From assembly GCA_009767595.1 (NCBI GenBank), contig VSDK01014150.1:35798-99797 (forward strand): a stretch of DNA of 64,000 bases. Direction: 5' to 3'. The stretch comes from Symbiodinium kawagutii. Lineage: Eukaryota; Sar; Dinophyceae; Suessiales; Symbiodiniaceae. Numbering within the stretch: position 1 is the stretch's first letter; each line of letters starts with the position of its first letter. This document shows, piece after piece, positions 26,935 through 39,060 of this stretch. The translations under genes and the position numbers were made by a program. The notes below the pieces were generated by a model. The model ran no database searches, had not been told where the DNA came from, and saw nothing but the letters and a program-made list of their open reading frames with translations.

Positions 26935-28101
26935 ACTTGAGCGGGGAACTGCTGGGATGTGAATATCTGTCTATTTTTGGAGGGGATTCTTGGCGGTATT
27001 GTGAAGATCGTTTTTTGGCTGGTCGTGAACATCGTCAATTGATGATGAATATTTAATGGTTACTGGCACTGGGAATTGTCATGGTCATAACAATGGTTGT
27101 CAGTAAGAAGATTATCATGCTATGGTCAACACCATGAGCATCTAGTAGTGACCAAGAAAGAAGGTGTGGTGGTTAATAATTGGTGAACACTCCAGGATAT
27201 TGTTGGTGAACTGCTCCATGACGACGAACGCCATTAACTACCATATACCAGCAAGACAGGCAATTGTGGGATTTTACTTGTGCTTTCTCAGGTTGTGTGG
27301 CTTGAAGCAGCAACAGTGTTATCCTGAGAGCTTGCTATTCGTCTGTAGCGAAATGTTGATCTGTCCAACCCTACGGAGAATCGGACAATTGAAAATACAA
27401 GAGTTGATCTGAAGGACGCAATCCATTTTGTAAATGCCAGGATGTGAAAAGCGTGCGAAAAACAGCATCAATGTAGTCAAACATGCGCCTTGCTCCCCAA
27501 CAGCATTTTACCAATGATCCCCCAATAAAATGAAAGGCGCCAAGGTGACACATACGATCCGATTCCCTATGCAACGGACGAACATGAAACCTCTGCGAGG
27601 AGTTCCCCAAAAGTACCTGTGGTTTGACATGCGTAGGAGGTCTGTGACTGGGCAGCGGTCAAAAGTGGTTTGATTCTCTGACAAAACTGGGTGAAATCGC
27701 ATTCGTGTACTGGATGCAGACGATCCGTACGGCATATGCCGGGTCGTAGCTAGAAGACCCTTTCTGGCGGTTTTTTCAATAGTGAACGACCCTTCTGTTC
27801 ATGGATCATGGTCGTCATTCATGTTTTGTATATAGCTATCATAGAAGTTTCTTATTGACACGCTATCCACCCCCAGCCATCCCAAAGTTTAAGAACTATG
27901 AGAGTCTCAGTGGTTCCTACTCACCAGTAGGTTTATCCCTAGACAAAACAGCAGGTCCACTGGCTGATATCAACGGACATGGCTCCTCACACGTGCATCC
28001 CGGGTCCACTTGGCTGCTGCTACCACCACTGGCACCTCATAGTCCACCACTCTCCGCAGATTCCCCCGTTCCAACCCAGCGCTTGTCACCGCGTGTTCCA
28101 C

Positions 28102-31014
28102 CTGCTTATCACCCATGGCTTTGAACATGTTGTTGAAGCTTCTGGCAGCCTTGTGCTCGATGGCCTTGATCTCCTGAGTCGCACAGCCCAACATCCATGC
28201 CCAACCCAAAGATGCATACGTACATGTGTACATAAGGGCTCAGGTCAACACAATCACGCATCCAGAACGGCTTCATCTTGAGGAATGGTATCTGTTACTG
28301 TACATCCCAGACATGGCAATGTATTTGCATCGAAAGCCTTCGTGTATTGGGTCAGCTCATTTGTATCCTTAGATCTCCATGAACCCACTCACTTACCACC
28401 AACACTTACACGACATGTGAGGACACCATATATCAAGGCATTTGACATGACATGCTGAAAAAATTGGAAAGGGTGGAGGTGGGCAACCCAATGACAGGTA
28501 GCCAATATGCGCCCTCTTTGGACCCTGATTGCTCCCCGTGATTGCTGGCTGACCAACTGCTGCATAATGAGTGACAGTAATGGCAACGACAGGGATATAT
28601 CCACCACGGTCATGGTATGAATTGTTAATTGTCAATGTATTGATCCTACTAACAGTTTATAGTTCGGGTAAAACCATATTGCCATTAATGTTGCCTCATC
28701 CATTGTAAGTATTATTGATGACCTTTACTCATGGTGATCATAGTTATACTTCCTGGTTGATGCTTTCCTGTAATCTATATTGGATTGATTGTCATCATTC
28801 CCAGAAGCGGTTGACGGGAAAACCTAGAGGAAAACCCCATCATTGATGCTCAGCAACCAAGATTCTCTGCAGATCTCTCCATCCACAAATCATGTGAATC
28901 TCGGTGAGTCATCATCCAGATTACCATTTCCATCATTCTTACAGTACCATTGTGACTTCTGACAATCGTGTCCATTAGACACCATATACTAAGGAACAAC
29001 AATTCTTTCTTATCATCTATATTATGGTTCACATCACTGGGAACTCGAATGATCCTCATTACAGTTGTCATTCATGACCACGAACCACCTTCTACCTCTT
29101 GAATGAATCATAATCCAATCATTCATAGCTTTCCTATGAATAACTAAGACGCTTCGTAATCATTTAATTCTTACCAATTAGATCATTTATGTTGAAAATA
29201 TCTGGTTCCTTGTAAATAAAAAGATAAACAAAAAACGTTGCCTTTATTCCTTTGGAAATTTTAAGAGCCCCACCATAATCTTTACGAATCTGATAGTCAT
29301 CAATCCCCATAATCTTAATCACCAACATACTCTTTATCAATATTTTCTGGTTATTCAATATCTGGTTGGTGGTTGAACCAAAATATATCATAGTCAACCA
29401 AGCAACCATTTGTCAATACATTTGGGAAATCAAGAATGTGAATCGAACCCCCAACTAGTACTCGTTTCACCCTTAGTGTTACAAATCATTCCCTATCAAC
29501 CTGTATCAACCATGCTCAACAGCTGACAAAAATCAAATAGTAAATCCATAACCACCAACCAATGTTACTTATGAATCCTTTATCAACCATGGTTACCTTT
29601 AAATGGGTGTTTCTCAAAATAGGGGTACCCCTAAATCATCCATTAATAGTCATTTATAGTAATAAATCAACCATTTTTGGGGTCCCCTATTTTGAGAAAC
29701 CACCAAATGGTGAACCTGGTTAACCACCCAACCAGATACATCCCTCATGGCCGGCTGGTGGATCCCTGGCGGACTCCCTCGCGCACGTCCCGCCTCGCGG
29801 CGTTCCTGGACGTCGTCCAAGATCTGGTCTCGGAACTCCTGGACGGTGGGATGGAAATCGCAACTCACCAAGCAATTTCATGGGGGGTAACTCGACGGGA
29901 AAGCAAGGGATTTTCGGGGGTCAAGCATGGGTAATAGTGGTTATATATACATATATACATATATATATATGGCTTTAATCAACCAATGGTCAATGGTTCA
30001 TCATAGAAGACTATGGCGAGCTGGGTCGAGGCTTTAAGCAACCAATGGTTAATCGTTAATCATAGAATCATAGAAGCTAAGAAGCAACAATTTCATAGGG
30101 GATATACCAGCTATATCCAGCTATATCTGGCGAGCTGGGTCGATGTTGACCAACCAATGGTGAATAAGCAATGGTAAATCAGCTGGTTGATTGCTAATAG
30201 GCTATAAGAAGCAACAATAGTAGGGGATATGCAAGCTATATATCGCGAGCTGAGTCGATATTGACCAACCAATTTCATGGGGGATCAGTTCATCAAGAAT
30301 TTCATAGGGAAAACGTGCTGGTTAATGATAGGGGAACCAGGGGTACACAATGAACTGGCCCACTGCCATATGACCAGAATCCAACAACTGCTGAAACCAT
30401 AGGGATGATGGAATGATAGTGATGATTCGCCTTGAATATTGCCACCTTGCATAGGGAGACGAAAGGAAACCAGCTGAATGGTTTCTTTTCCATTGCCATG
30501 TGAGCATCTATGGTGATGAAGAATTAGGCTCTACAATGGCAGACCATGGTCGATAGGTGTTTATGCTGTCGAGTAAGGCAAACAGTGAGAGATAATAACC
30601 AAAAATAAGCAAATCGACTTGTAAAAATTGCAGTTGCCAATATTGGGTGATAACTGACAAGTACCAAAATTACCAAAAATCTCCAAATCATTAGATCTGT
30701 TTCCCGATTTTTCACCACGTTTCAAGCCCGGTCGTAGAGGACTTCTTCCATCACCAACTTTCTCAACACCAGGCTTGTGAGGCTCAATGAGATGTGGGCT
30801 TGGTGATCCATTTGGCGATTCCTGGAGATGTTGCGCTGTCCGCACGGACCAAGGGGGACCCCAGAATAACCGAACCTCATCCATGTCTTCGGCGATCTGC
30901 TCCACTTCATCCAGAACTTCCAGCGCCTCAGGGCCAGGCTAGACACCATGAAAAGTGGGTGGTACCCAGCAACAGGTGGTGACAACCCTACGGACTACAC
31001 ATATCTCCTCAAGT

Positions 31015-31062
<48 letters not shown>

Positions 31063-34000
31063 GCCTCCCACCATCCCATGCCACTGGCCTCATCTGTTCG
31101 CCCCAAGCCTTGGAGTGCCAAGGCAAGGTGAGACAACCAGCAACCCTGGGAAGGAACACAAGCAGCAGATTGTAACAAATTACCAACAAGCGACCAACCA
31201 GCCAAGCAACCAGCCAACCAACCAGCCAACCAACCAGCCAGGTAGAGATATACCAGTAAGAATGTCTGCGGCAGAAGTAGCAAGAGTGAGGACATCACTA
31301 GCCAACCAATGAAGCGAACCCAAATAGGAAGGTGTGATTCTGATTCGCACTAATTCTGCCAGCCAGCAACTCCTTTCTCACCTTAGTCACATGGTTGTGG
31401 GTCAAAACCCTTAGTCCCCCTGGTTCCCCTATCATTAACCAGGCTGTTTCCCTATAGTTTTGTTGGTCATTATCCCCCATGAAATTGGTTGGTGAACTGC
31501 TTGACCCAGCTCGCCATATATAGCTGGTATATCCCTTATATCCCCTACTATCGTTGGTTGTTATCACCTATTATTAACTATTAACCATGGGTCAATATTA
31601 ATCAACAGATGGAAGATACTTTATCCCCTAGTCTTGTTGCTTATTATCCCCTACTATTGACCATTAACCAGCTATCGTTGGTTGGTTAACATCCAAACGG
31701 TTGATGCACTACCAGGAAACTCGTGCTTGGAACAACCCCCCTCTTACGCTTGGATCCCCGGCCTTCCAACGCTTGGGCCTTGCGGAACAAGGCCTCCAAG
31801 GCCCGGCCGCTGGTTTCGAGACGGGCCAACCATGGTTCCACATGTAACATGTGAGGCGCAGAAACATCGAACAGACTGATGATGATGGTGACATACCCGT
31901 GGTTATACCCATTGTTATATCTATGAATATCCCTTAGGTACATGTCTCTGTCTTTTACCTTTTGGATATGTGTCATTATGATTTTGGACAAGTTTGTATG
32001 AATTCGTTGCATGTACAGGAGGGTTTGTCTGTACCATTGGCGTGGTGCTGGACCCTGGCAGTTTGTCACTGGTAGTGTTGGAAGCTATGGTCTTGGCGGT
32101 ACATCAGTCATGCGCCCTTACCACGTGTAGAAACATGTGTGGTCTGTGATCTCCAAGTCTTAAAGCAATAAGTCCACCAACAAAATAGGATAACCACACC
32201 AGCTTCTGCCGGGATTGGTGTGCAAATGACATGAGATTAAAAGAATTGTCAGAGTTTGCTGACAAACAATGGACATTGACACAATTTTGCCAAGAGCAAT
32301 ACTCAAAGCAACAAATGCCAGGATGCTGATCAATTGCTCAGCGTTGACCACTTCTTACTTCTTACCCAATGCTAAACCTGCGCAAACCAGAAACTAACCA
32401 TCGTTAAGAGTAGATTCACCTATTGACCAGTTGTTTTCTTGTCATTGAATCAATATGAACTGTGAGCCAACCATAAATCAACCGCGTATCATTCACTAAC
32501 CTTTCATCAGTTGATCCTTAATGGTGAAGCATGAATGGTTCATGAACTAACCTTGTTGAATGAAGCATTTTAATTAACATTATTGACATGGACAAAGCCA
32601 AAACATGGCAAAAAAATCACTGCCCACACCGCCTTCTCGTCATCCATCTTCAGCTTCAAGGCGGATTCGGCCCTGAGCCACACCATGACAGCTTCCCCAA
32701 CAGATGGGTCAACGTGTCACCAGTGAGGTGTACATGAAGAGACAACGGTCCTGGATCATGGTTGACGTGTTGAGTACAAACAAAATGATCCCGGAATAAG
32801 CAACAAAATGGACATGTTTCGTACCAACAATTGTGAAAACAAAGAAACTTCAATGTTTTCCAGCTAGTGAGTCGGTTACAACAAGAATGTGAGCATCATT
32901 CCCCATCCCTAACATCACCTTGCGAGAATCCACATCGATGTGAGTTCATTGCTGCCAGGTCCTTCTCCAAGGTTCCGGGCGCCCTCAAAGCTGTCTGCCA
33001 CTGGTCCATCTGCAGAGCAGCATTGGCCTCGCCCCCAGCCACAAAAACCCGGTGATGATGTGACTAATGATGATGCTTTACTGGTTAGGTTAATTCATGA
33101 TGGTTAACAATGATGAACTAATGGTTGCTATAACGGTTGATTCGTGATCAATCATGTTTATCAACGCCTCTAAAAAATCGTGGTTATCAAGTAGTGTTTG
33201 CGGAATAATTGCTAACAATGGTTAGGTAATGATTTGACAGCTGTACTAAGAAGTATGTATTTAGCATTAATCGTGCTCACTAAGAATGGTGATCAATCAT
33301 GCTTGTGAATAATTACTGGTTGATAGTAGTCAAATAATCATCTAACCATCAATAACCCTCATTCACCACAGTTTGATTTGATATTTGTCAACAACAAGAA
33401 TTCATAAGACCATCTTGGCTTTTAACCAGCCTTAGCAGCCATTAGTTATCTGATACTGGCTTTTTTAGCATCATTATGACAACTAAACTGCCACAATGCG
33501 GCTGCGGGTCAAAACCCTGTACCCCTGGTTCCCCCATCATTAAACATTGTTTTCGCACTATTGTTGTTGCTTAATATCCTCCATTACTGTTGGTTGATAT
33601 TGCCCGGAAAATAGCTGGTGTTTCACCCCGAAACTGGTCGCAGATTTCCTCTCAGCTGAAGCCATGCTCATCTCCAAAAAAATGGACGGAATGGTAAACA
33701 GCTGGTTTTTCAGAACCAACAATAATCATAATAATGGTCTCAAAATAACAGCTGGTCCAACAATAATCATAATAAACAACTGGCAATCAGACATCCCGAG
33801 ACCCACAATAATAATTGGATGTACCAACAACTAGACACCATGCAAGCAGGTACCATTTCGCTAGCAGGGCGGCCACCAAGTCGTTGGCCCCATTTCTCTG
33901 CGCCTTGTTGTTGAGGCACTGGCGATGCATGGTCTTCAGCTCCTGACTCACTTGGCGAGCTTGTGACAACTCGTGGGGAGGTGCCTCATGCCTCGTGGGG

Positions 34001-35336
34001 ACACCGCTGTCCACCACTGACTCAGGAGGACAAGCGATAGGGGTCCATAGGGGTCCATGTTGTATGGATGTGATTCCATCTTCAGTGGTCCTTTCCATTG
34101 GCGATGTCTGTGCATGTGTACAGTATTCACACTTCGTGTGGGTTTGCTTCTACACGTACTTCGACATGTAATACCTGCATTTCATATATGCTGCATATAT
34201 ACTAATTAATTCAAGTACATACATATACATACACATATAAAAGGTGATTTCTCAAAATAGGGGCACCACAAAGTTATTGTTGGTTTATTACCAACAAATG
34301 ATTAATATTGGATAATTTGGGGGTACCCCTATGACTTGAGAAACCACCAGATCTACATACATCCTTCAAGTTGTTATATCCTCATTGTTGCCATAGCAAC
34401 TGCTAGGACTCTGGTGCACAGCCAGGACTGGCAGCGCCTTGTTCTCTTTGTCCAAGTGTGGCTCAGCCGCAAAGTTCTTAAGCATCTCATCTCCCTGGCA
34501 GTACCTGGAGCAAGCTTCCCCCGAAACTCGCATGTTGGTGAGGATCTAGTCAGAAAAGGTCCAAAATTTCATGGCAAATCAAGGATAAACGGCAGCCCCG
34601 CAAAAAGAATTGAAAAACTGATGAATCCTAAGGTCCGCCCATATAAAATTGATTGAAGATCATCTTTTCGGGGCCACTGTGCAAGTCTCACCATGTAGCG
34701 GTGGTCATGCTGCTTGTGCCTGATATCAATGCCATGGCCATGGGTCAACACCACCAACCTTACTGATCTAGTAGTAACAACAACCCACTCAGTTGCACAT
34801 CCTATGGTCTCCACATGTATGCAGTTGGCACCCAGGTGCCTGCCACAAACATGAGCCGAGCATAGCCGATCCACTTCTGATTGATTCCACTTTGCACAAG
34901 AGCTTCAGTACTGCTAGCTTTCAATTTTTGAACAACATAGAAGTATCCTGCCCTGTTTGTCACAGGTCTTGTTCTTGCTGATCAAACGTAGAGGTTTCTC
35001 AAAATGGGGGTCCCAATGAAAAACTACAAATGATTAATCTAAAGGATGATTGAGGAGTTATATACCTCTCATGATTTATTGCTACTAGGATGATTTATTA
35101 TTCTAAATGCTACTTTTAAGAAGCCCCTGCAATTGCTTCATCAACCATGTCGTAGCTTGGAGAACTCCGCTACCAGTCCGGTCCTTGGGCAGCGGGGTCC
35201 CAGCCTGGTCAAGGCACCCTCCCAGTTCTCGTTTTGGTAGGCCTCAGCCAGCTGGCAGAAGGAAGGATGGGGTGCCCAGCTGTGTATCTGTTGTTCACCA
35301 AAACTGAGGTTCCAATCTCATGGAGAAGGAGGAGGG

Positions 35337-35388
<52 letters not shown>

Positions 35389-37515
35389 AATGATGTCATC
35401 AGAGAAATCTGCGGTCAGACTCGATTGCTTTTGCTTTTGGAAGGACTTACTGTAACTTAGACGGGGAAAATCTCCGTTGACAGGGAGTCGCCTACCACAA
35501 AAAAACACCCACCTTGGGTTGGCCAAATAGCTGGCTTTCACTTCTTTTCTGGTAGCAGAGTCATGAGGGGGTCCCTTTGCTTGTATCCTATTTGCCTTGG
35601 CCATTCCTTCTTGTGGGATGCTTCGAGACCATATTTTTTTAGCGACCAATCATAGGGGTCACCCCAAGCTGGACGGTCACTCGGTCAAGCAGCACAGTTG
35701 ATGATCCAGGTACCAACCCTTCACCACCCGCAAGCCATGACTAACCATGGGACCATGGTTGACTGACCTTCAAAGCCCATAATTTCTGACCCATCGCCTC
35801 ATCTAGGAACGTCTAGGAACCTTGAACTCACCATCTTCCAGAAGCCGCGGGCCTCGTTTCCTTCAGTCTTGATCTTTTGCCCGAAATCCAGCACACCCTG
35901 GAGCTCCGGAGCTCCAGCATCTTGAAACGCACAGCAGGTTTCAACCAAATTAGATGCCCAACAGCCTCAAGTTGCAGCCATCCTTTTGGGTCCATGGTTG
36001 ATTGAAACATGTCCAGTTTTGGACAAAGCCTGGGCGAGCACCCTCGGAAATGATAGCTGATTTAAAAAGCAATCGTCTCAACCGCAAGCACCAGCTACAC
36101 ACCCAACTATTGAAAAAATACTGCGGTCTAGGTATGTAGGTATTGCATTTAGGTCCTGCTAATCCGAACCCCGAGTGCTTAGCAGTTCCAGTGATTCCAC
36201 AGGAATTGTACACAGAACCTATGAACCTCTCCAAATAGTTCACGACTCGCCACGCAGAATATTAGTTATGGATATTAGCTATGAACCAGTTGCAAGTGAC
36301 TTCATCCATATGAACAAAGATTTGTTGAATAGTATCAAACATGATTATCATCCCCCTAATATAATCTTTCCATAACAAAATAAGTTTGAAGCCATCATCA
36401 ACAATGGTTGACACGTACCATGAGGCCGAAGGGGTGAAACGTATATGGCATTCACGGCGTCCTGACATGGGGTTTCTTCGAAATGATCCTATGGCTGAGG
36501 GTCACCAATTCAAACCAAAAGTTGTCAATGTACAACTGAAGCTAACCACCATGATGGCTTGTTCCAGCCATCACCATGATGTTTGAAGGTGTTCCCACGG
36601 TTGCCAGCCATCACCATGTCCATCACCGTGGCATTTTTGCCCCACCGTGGCCGCCTGAATCTCGCGTCGATCTAAGACTTGTTTGCGGTCTGGCGCCTGC
36701 GCAACTGCACACTCAGCGCACCCGCAAACAAATGGGATGACCCTTGGGACACCACAAAGTCTGCCAGGCCACATTGCTGCAATGTAGGGAACACCAAGAC
36801 ATGCATATTCCTTATGTGTTTCAGAAAAACCATTGCAAAACAACTATGTTCCCCAAACTCGATCACCCTTATCTTGATGGCTCTTCCCCTATCCTCATAC
36901 TTTGGAGCCATGGTAATGCCCAAGTCTACCAGTACGTGGCTTCCTTGTAAACCGGTCTGACATCCAAGACCTGACAGGTAGACCTGGAATCTGGAAGCCT
37001 TGGAAGACTGGTAAGAAATGGGCGCACTGCCCGAGATCCGGATCAAGCCAGAACATGTGGCAGAACCGATTCAGTCACAGCAAGCTTTCCCATCAGCCAA
37101 TTCTTGGACAAACACCGTCTGCGATGATTTGGACCGGTCCCCTCCAGTATGTCCATGAAAATGCTGGCATCCTCCCAGTCATCCAAGATCAAAAACTGAC
37201 CAGTTTCAATCAACACTTACTCAACATTATCGGCCAATCATTAAGCATTGACAAGTGACTACTGATTACTAGGCATAATTAGCCAATCATTAACCGCTTT
37301 ACAGTGGTTAATCACGGTGATTACCAGGCATAATTAGCCAATCATTAAATGTGATTGACCATTGTAAATCACGGTGGTCCCCATCCTCACATTCGCCGCT
37401 TCTCGCTTGGCTCCGGCCTCACCATCGATGCCACCAGGGATGCAGTCGGCTTCCACCACCATCTTGTCCATCAAGTCCTCCTCAACCTTGCGAAGCGAAG
37501 CGCGGTATATCCCAA
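28102..37515 (-). CDS. TPR-like protein, multi-exon gene, partial
   Basis: Several short exons on the minus strand chain together in phase: 37423-37515, 36627-36671, 35832-35920 (ends ATG before GTGAGT), 35174-35251 (LAEAYQNENWEGALTRL), 34438-34494 (GC donor), 33854-33942 and 32919-32990. Further islands in the same style lie at about 32640-32695 (VMVWLRAESALKLKMDDEK), 31763-31809 (ALEALFRKAQALEG), about 31090-31135 (HLALALQGLGRTDEAS), about 30880-30930 and 28102-28173 (EIKAIEHKAARSFNNMFK). The helix-turn-helix spacing and the W/L/G/Y/A pattern resemble tetratricopeptide repeats, and the last exon resembles the basic tail that follows TPRs in TPR-type immunophilins. No enzyme domain is visible. 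The joins of the last islands are not proven, and more than one gene could be involved. Confidence 0.45.
29362..29455. repeat. MITE-like inverted-repeat element, family C, diverged copy
   Basis: The left end CTGGTTGGTGGTTGAACC matches the copy at 1521. The interior AGTCAACCAAGCAACCATT is shared. The right end has decayed. Confidence 0.5.
29605..29704. repeat. MITE-like inverted-repeat element, family B, best-preserved copy
   Basis: The ends are GGGTGTTTCTCAAAATAGGGG and CCCCTATTTTGAGAAACCACC, almost perfectly inverted over about 20 bp, with GTACCCC and GGGGTC just inside. The interior is AT-rich and has no open frame. It is the best reference copy for the family in this window. Confidence 0.75.
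31014..31063. repeat. (ATC)n microsatellite
   Basis: This is a pure run of about 16 ATC trinucleotides in an intron. Confidence 0.95.
31391..31518. repeat. MITE-like inverted-repeat element, family A
   Basis: It begins ATGGTTGTGGGTCAAAACCC and ends TTGACCCAGCTCGCCATATA. The internal boxes CCCTGGTTCCCCTATCATT and GGTCATTATCCCCCATGAAA match the 8065 copy. It lies in an intron of the TPR-like gene. Confidence 0.65.
34243..34348. repeat. MITE-like inverted-repeat element, family B
   Basis: The left end GGTGATTTCTCAAAATAGGGG and right end CCCCTATGACTTGAGAAACC are inverted. A truncated copy with only the left end starts at about 34991. Confidence 0.7.
35338..35396. repeat. (GAT)n microsatellite
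   Basis: This is a run of about 18 GAT trinucleotides in an intron of the TPR-like gene. Confidence 0.95.
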
Positions 37516-37970
37516 CTGTGCAAATATACTCCCATGGGTTTCCATCATTCTGGCTGACATCCATATGCAAATAAATTCTTATCGAATACCATCTATTTAT
37601 ACAAACACACATATCCTTTACATACATGTGTGTATGCAGGCATCGAAGGATTGTAGGCGTGTACTTATGGATGAATGATGGATCAGGGGATGAATGATGA
37701 AATAATGGAGGGGACAGCAGTGGGTGACCATGTATGCAATCGGCATGTGTACATATTCGATTTAAATACACGTATCAAATGAACATGTAGTTGTGATACT
37801 TGTACAACGCATCCAAATGCATGTACTCCAGTGGTAGTGCTGCATTGCTTCCTTGATCGTCTACGACGATGTGAATTATAAGAAAGTCTAGTTTGGATGT
37901 AACCAAATACATCTGCAATCTGCTTCAGGAAATGCAAAGTAGGAAAACAACAATGCAAGTTGATGAAAAA

Positions 37971-38239
37971 AGCTAGAGGCTCTTCAGCCTAGGTTCATAT
38001 CATCCCCTCCCACCATCACATCATCAAATCACATCATAAAATCATATCATAAAATCACAACAACATCAACCACCACCTCACCACATCCATAATTTCATAT
38101 CCATAAATTTCATCCATAAAATTTATCCATAAAATTTATCATAATATTTATCATAAATTTACATCATAATATTTTATCATAAATTAGTATCATAAATTTA
38201 TATCATAAAATCATCTACCTCTAACATTCCTAGGTTCAT
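37971..38239 (+). repeat. Left terminal inverted repeat of the PLV
   Basis: This 269-bp repeat is inverted relative to 59423-59653. The outer roughly 190 bp match almost perfectly. The inner part differs by short indels in ATTTATGATA-type units. The repeat is itself bracketed by two direct copies of CCTAGGTTCAT (37988-37998 and 38229-38239). On this strand it is strongly CAT/ATC-rich, as is common for protein-primed replication termini. Confidence 0.92.
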
Positions 38240-38243
38240 GTAT

Positions 38244-38279
38244 CATATTTTTTCATATTATTTAATATGAAAAAATATG
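38244..38279. terminator. Perfect 17-bp hairpin just inside the left terminal repeat
   Basis: The arms at 38244-38260 and 38263-38279 are perfectly complementary around a 2-nt TT loop. The hairpin begins 4 nt past the stop of the leftmost gene (38283, minus strand), so it probably ends that transcript. It could equally be a replication or packaging structure, since a hairpin also adjoins the right repeat. Confidence 0.6.
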
Positions 38280-38282
38280 GGG

Positions 38283-38624
38283 TTACAATCTTTTAAAGTT
38301 TTTTGGTGTAATTGTTTTCCAGATTTGTTTCAATTTTGCAATTCTAGCCTCATCATCTTTTAAATATTCTTCCATCTCTTTTTGTTTTTTCTCTTCTTCC
38401 ATTTGTAGTTTTTCCTTGTTGATATGCCTGTCAGTTTGAAGATGTTTTAAAAACCCACATTTCCTGATATTACGTTGGCAAATATCACAGAATACTTCCT
38501 TTTGACTATATATTTTACTTGACTTTTTCTTTCTTTCTGAACATTCAATACACAATCTATTCATTTTATTGAATTCATCCGTAGCTTTAGTTTTCTTACA
38601 ATTTGTGCATTTTCTATTCTCCAT
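38283..38624 (-). CDS. Small zinc-finger protein, paralogue 1
   Basis: A 113-residue basic protein. The N-terminus MENRKCTNCKKTKATDEF and the following CIEC form a C-x2-C...C-x2-C zinc ribbon. A second finger, CDIC...H...H, is followed by a charged Lys/Glu-rich helix. It is the paralogue of the next gene upstream (38680-39012), and the two share the upstream promoter-like sequence as well. Small zinc fingers of this type in viruses usually bind nucleic acid or act as transcription factors. The exact role is unknown. A CTTTTAAGTGTATTTCC box (read on +) lies about 24 nt before the ATG. Confidence 0.8.
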   Translation of the reverse strand: MENRKCTNCKKTKATDEFNKMNRLCIECSERKKKSSKIYSQKEVFCDICQRNIRKCGFLKHLQTDRHINKEKLQMEEEKKQKEMEEYLKDDEARIAKLKQIWKTITPKNFKRL

Positions 38625-38647
38625 ACTTACTATTATATGGTAATATA

Positions 38648-38667
38648 CTTTTAAGTGTATTTCCTTA
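38648..38667 (-). promoter_or_regulatory. Early-type promoter motif of zinc-finger gene 1
   Basis: On the minus strand this reads TAAGGAAATACACTTAAAAG, about 24 nt upstream of the ATG. The same sequence, with minor changes, precedes zinc-finger gene 2 (39033-39051) and PolB (43624-43647), and its core precedes the GIY-YIG gene (about 46915-46925). Confidence 0.55.
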
Positions 38668-38679
38668 TATCATAAATTT

Positions 38680-39012
38680 TCATATTTTCTTTTTGGGGTA
38701 TTTTGGTGGGATTATTTCTATTAAATTATTTTGGTGTTTAAATGTTCTAATATGGTCAGCCATTCTGTATTTTTTGACATTGCATTTGCATACTTCACAG
38801 AATACCTCATGGCTACGGTATTCTTTGTTGTATTCATATTTTTCTTTTTTGTGATTTAAATAGCGGTTGTGGTTAGTTTCTAATATTTTTTCTCTGTTTT
38901 TTGTGTTACTTTTTCTCCTTATTTCAAGGCAATGTTCACATGTTTTATTCATTCCCTTGAACTCATCAACAGTTTTATCATTTTTACAATTTGAGCATTT
39001 TCTATTCTCCAT
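38680..39012 (-). CDS. Small zinc-finger protein, paralogue 2
   Basis: A 110-residue protein starting MENRKCSNCKNDKTVDEF, with a second C-x2-C (CEHC) and then a Cys2-His2-like unit (CEVC...H...H). It is clearly related to the neighbour at 38283-38624 over its full length except for the linker. Tandem duplication is evident because the intergenic DNA upstream is duplicated too. It is probably nucleic-acid binding, with function otherwise unknown. Confidence 0.8.
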   Translation of the reverse strand: MENRKCSNCKNDKTVDEFKGMNKTCEHCLEIRRKSNTKNREKILETNHNRYLNHKKEKYEYNKEYRSHEVFCEVCKCNVKKYRMADHIRTFKHQNNLIEIIPPKYPKKKI

Positions 39013-39032
39013 ACTATTATAAGGTAATAACC

Positions 39033-39051
39033 CTTTAAGTGTATTTCCTTA
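39033..39051 (-). promoter_or_regulatory. Early-type promoter motif of zinc-finger gene 2
   Basis: The minus-strand sequence is TAAGGAAATACACTTAAAG, about 21 nt before the ATG at 39012. It is nearly identical to the motif at 38648-38667. Confidence 0.55.
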
Positions 39052-39060
39052 AAACATAAA

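Larger units (their letters stand above)
23117..28101. other. Host region upstream of the oxygenase gene
   Basis: About 5 kb with no assembled gene. A tandem repeat lies at 23173-23240. A very GC-rich island at 23590-23790 reads as an Ala/Arg/Pro-rich frame on the minus strand and may be an exon or a CpG-rich promoter region. An exon-like island at about 26588-26648 (-) sits between a plausible AG acceptor and a GC donor and reads EVFGSGRFLADGTSPPPAL. TA/GT tracts lie at 24590-24830 and an (ACC/ATC)n tract at about 24375-24425. The rest is ordinary repetitive host DNA. Confidence 0.45.
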
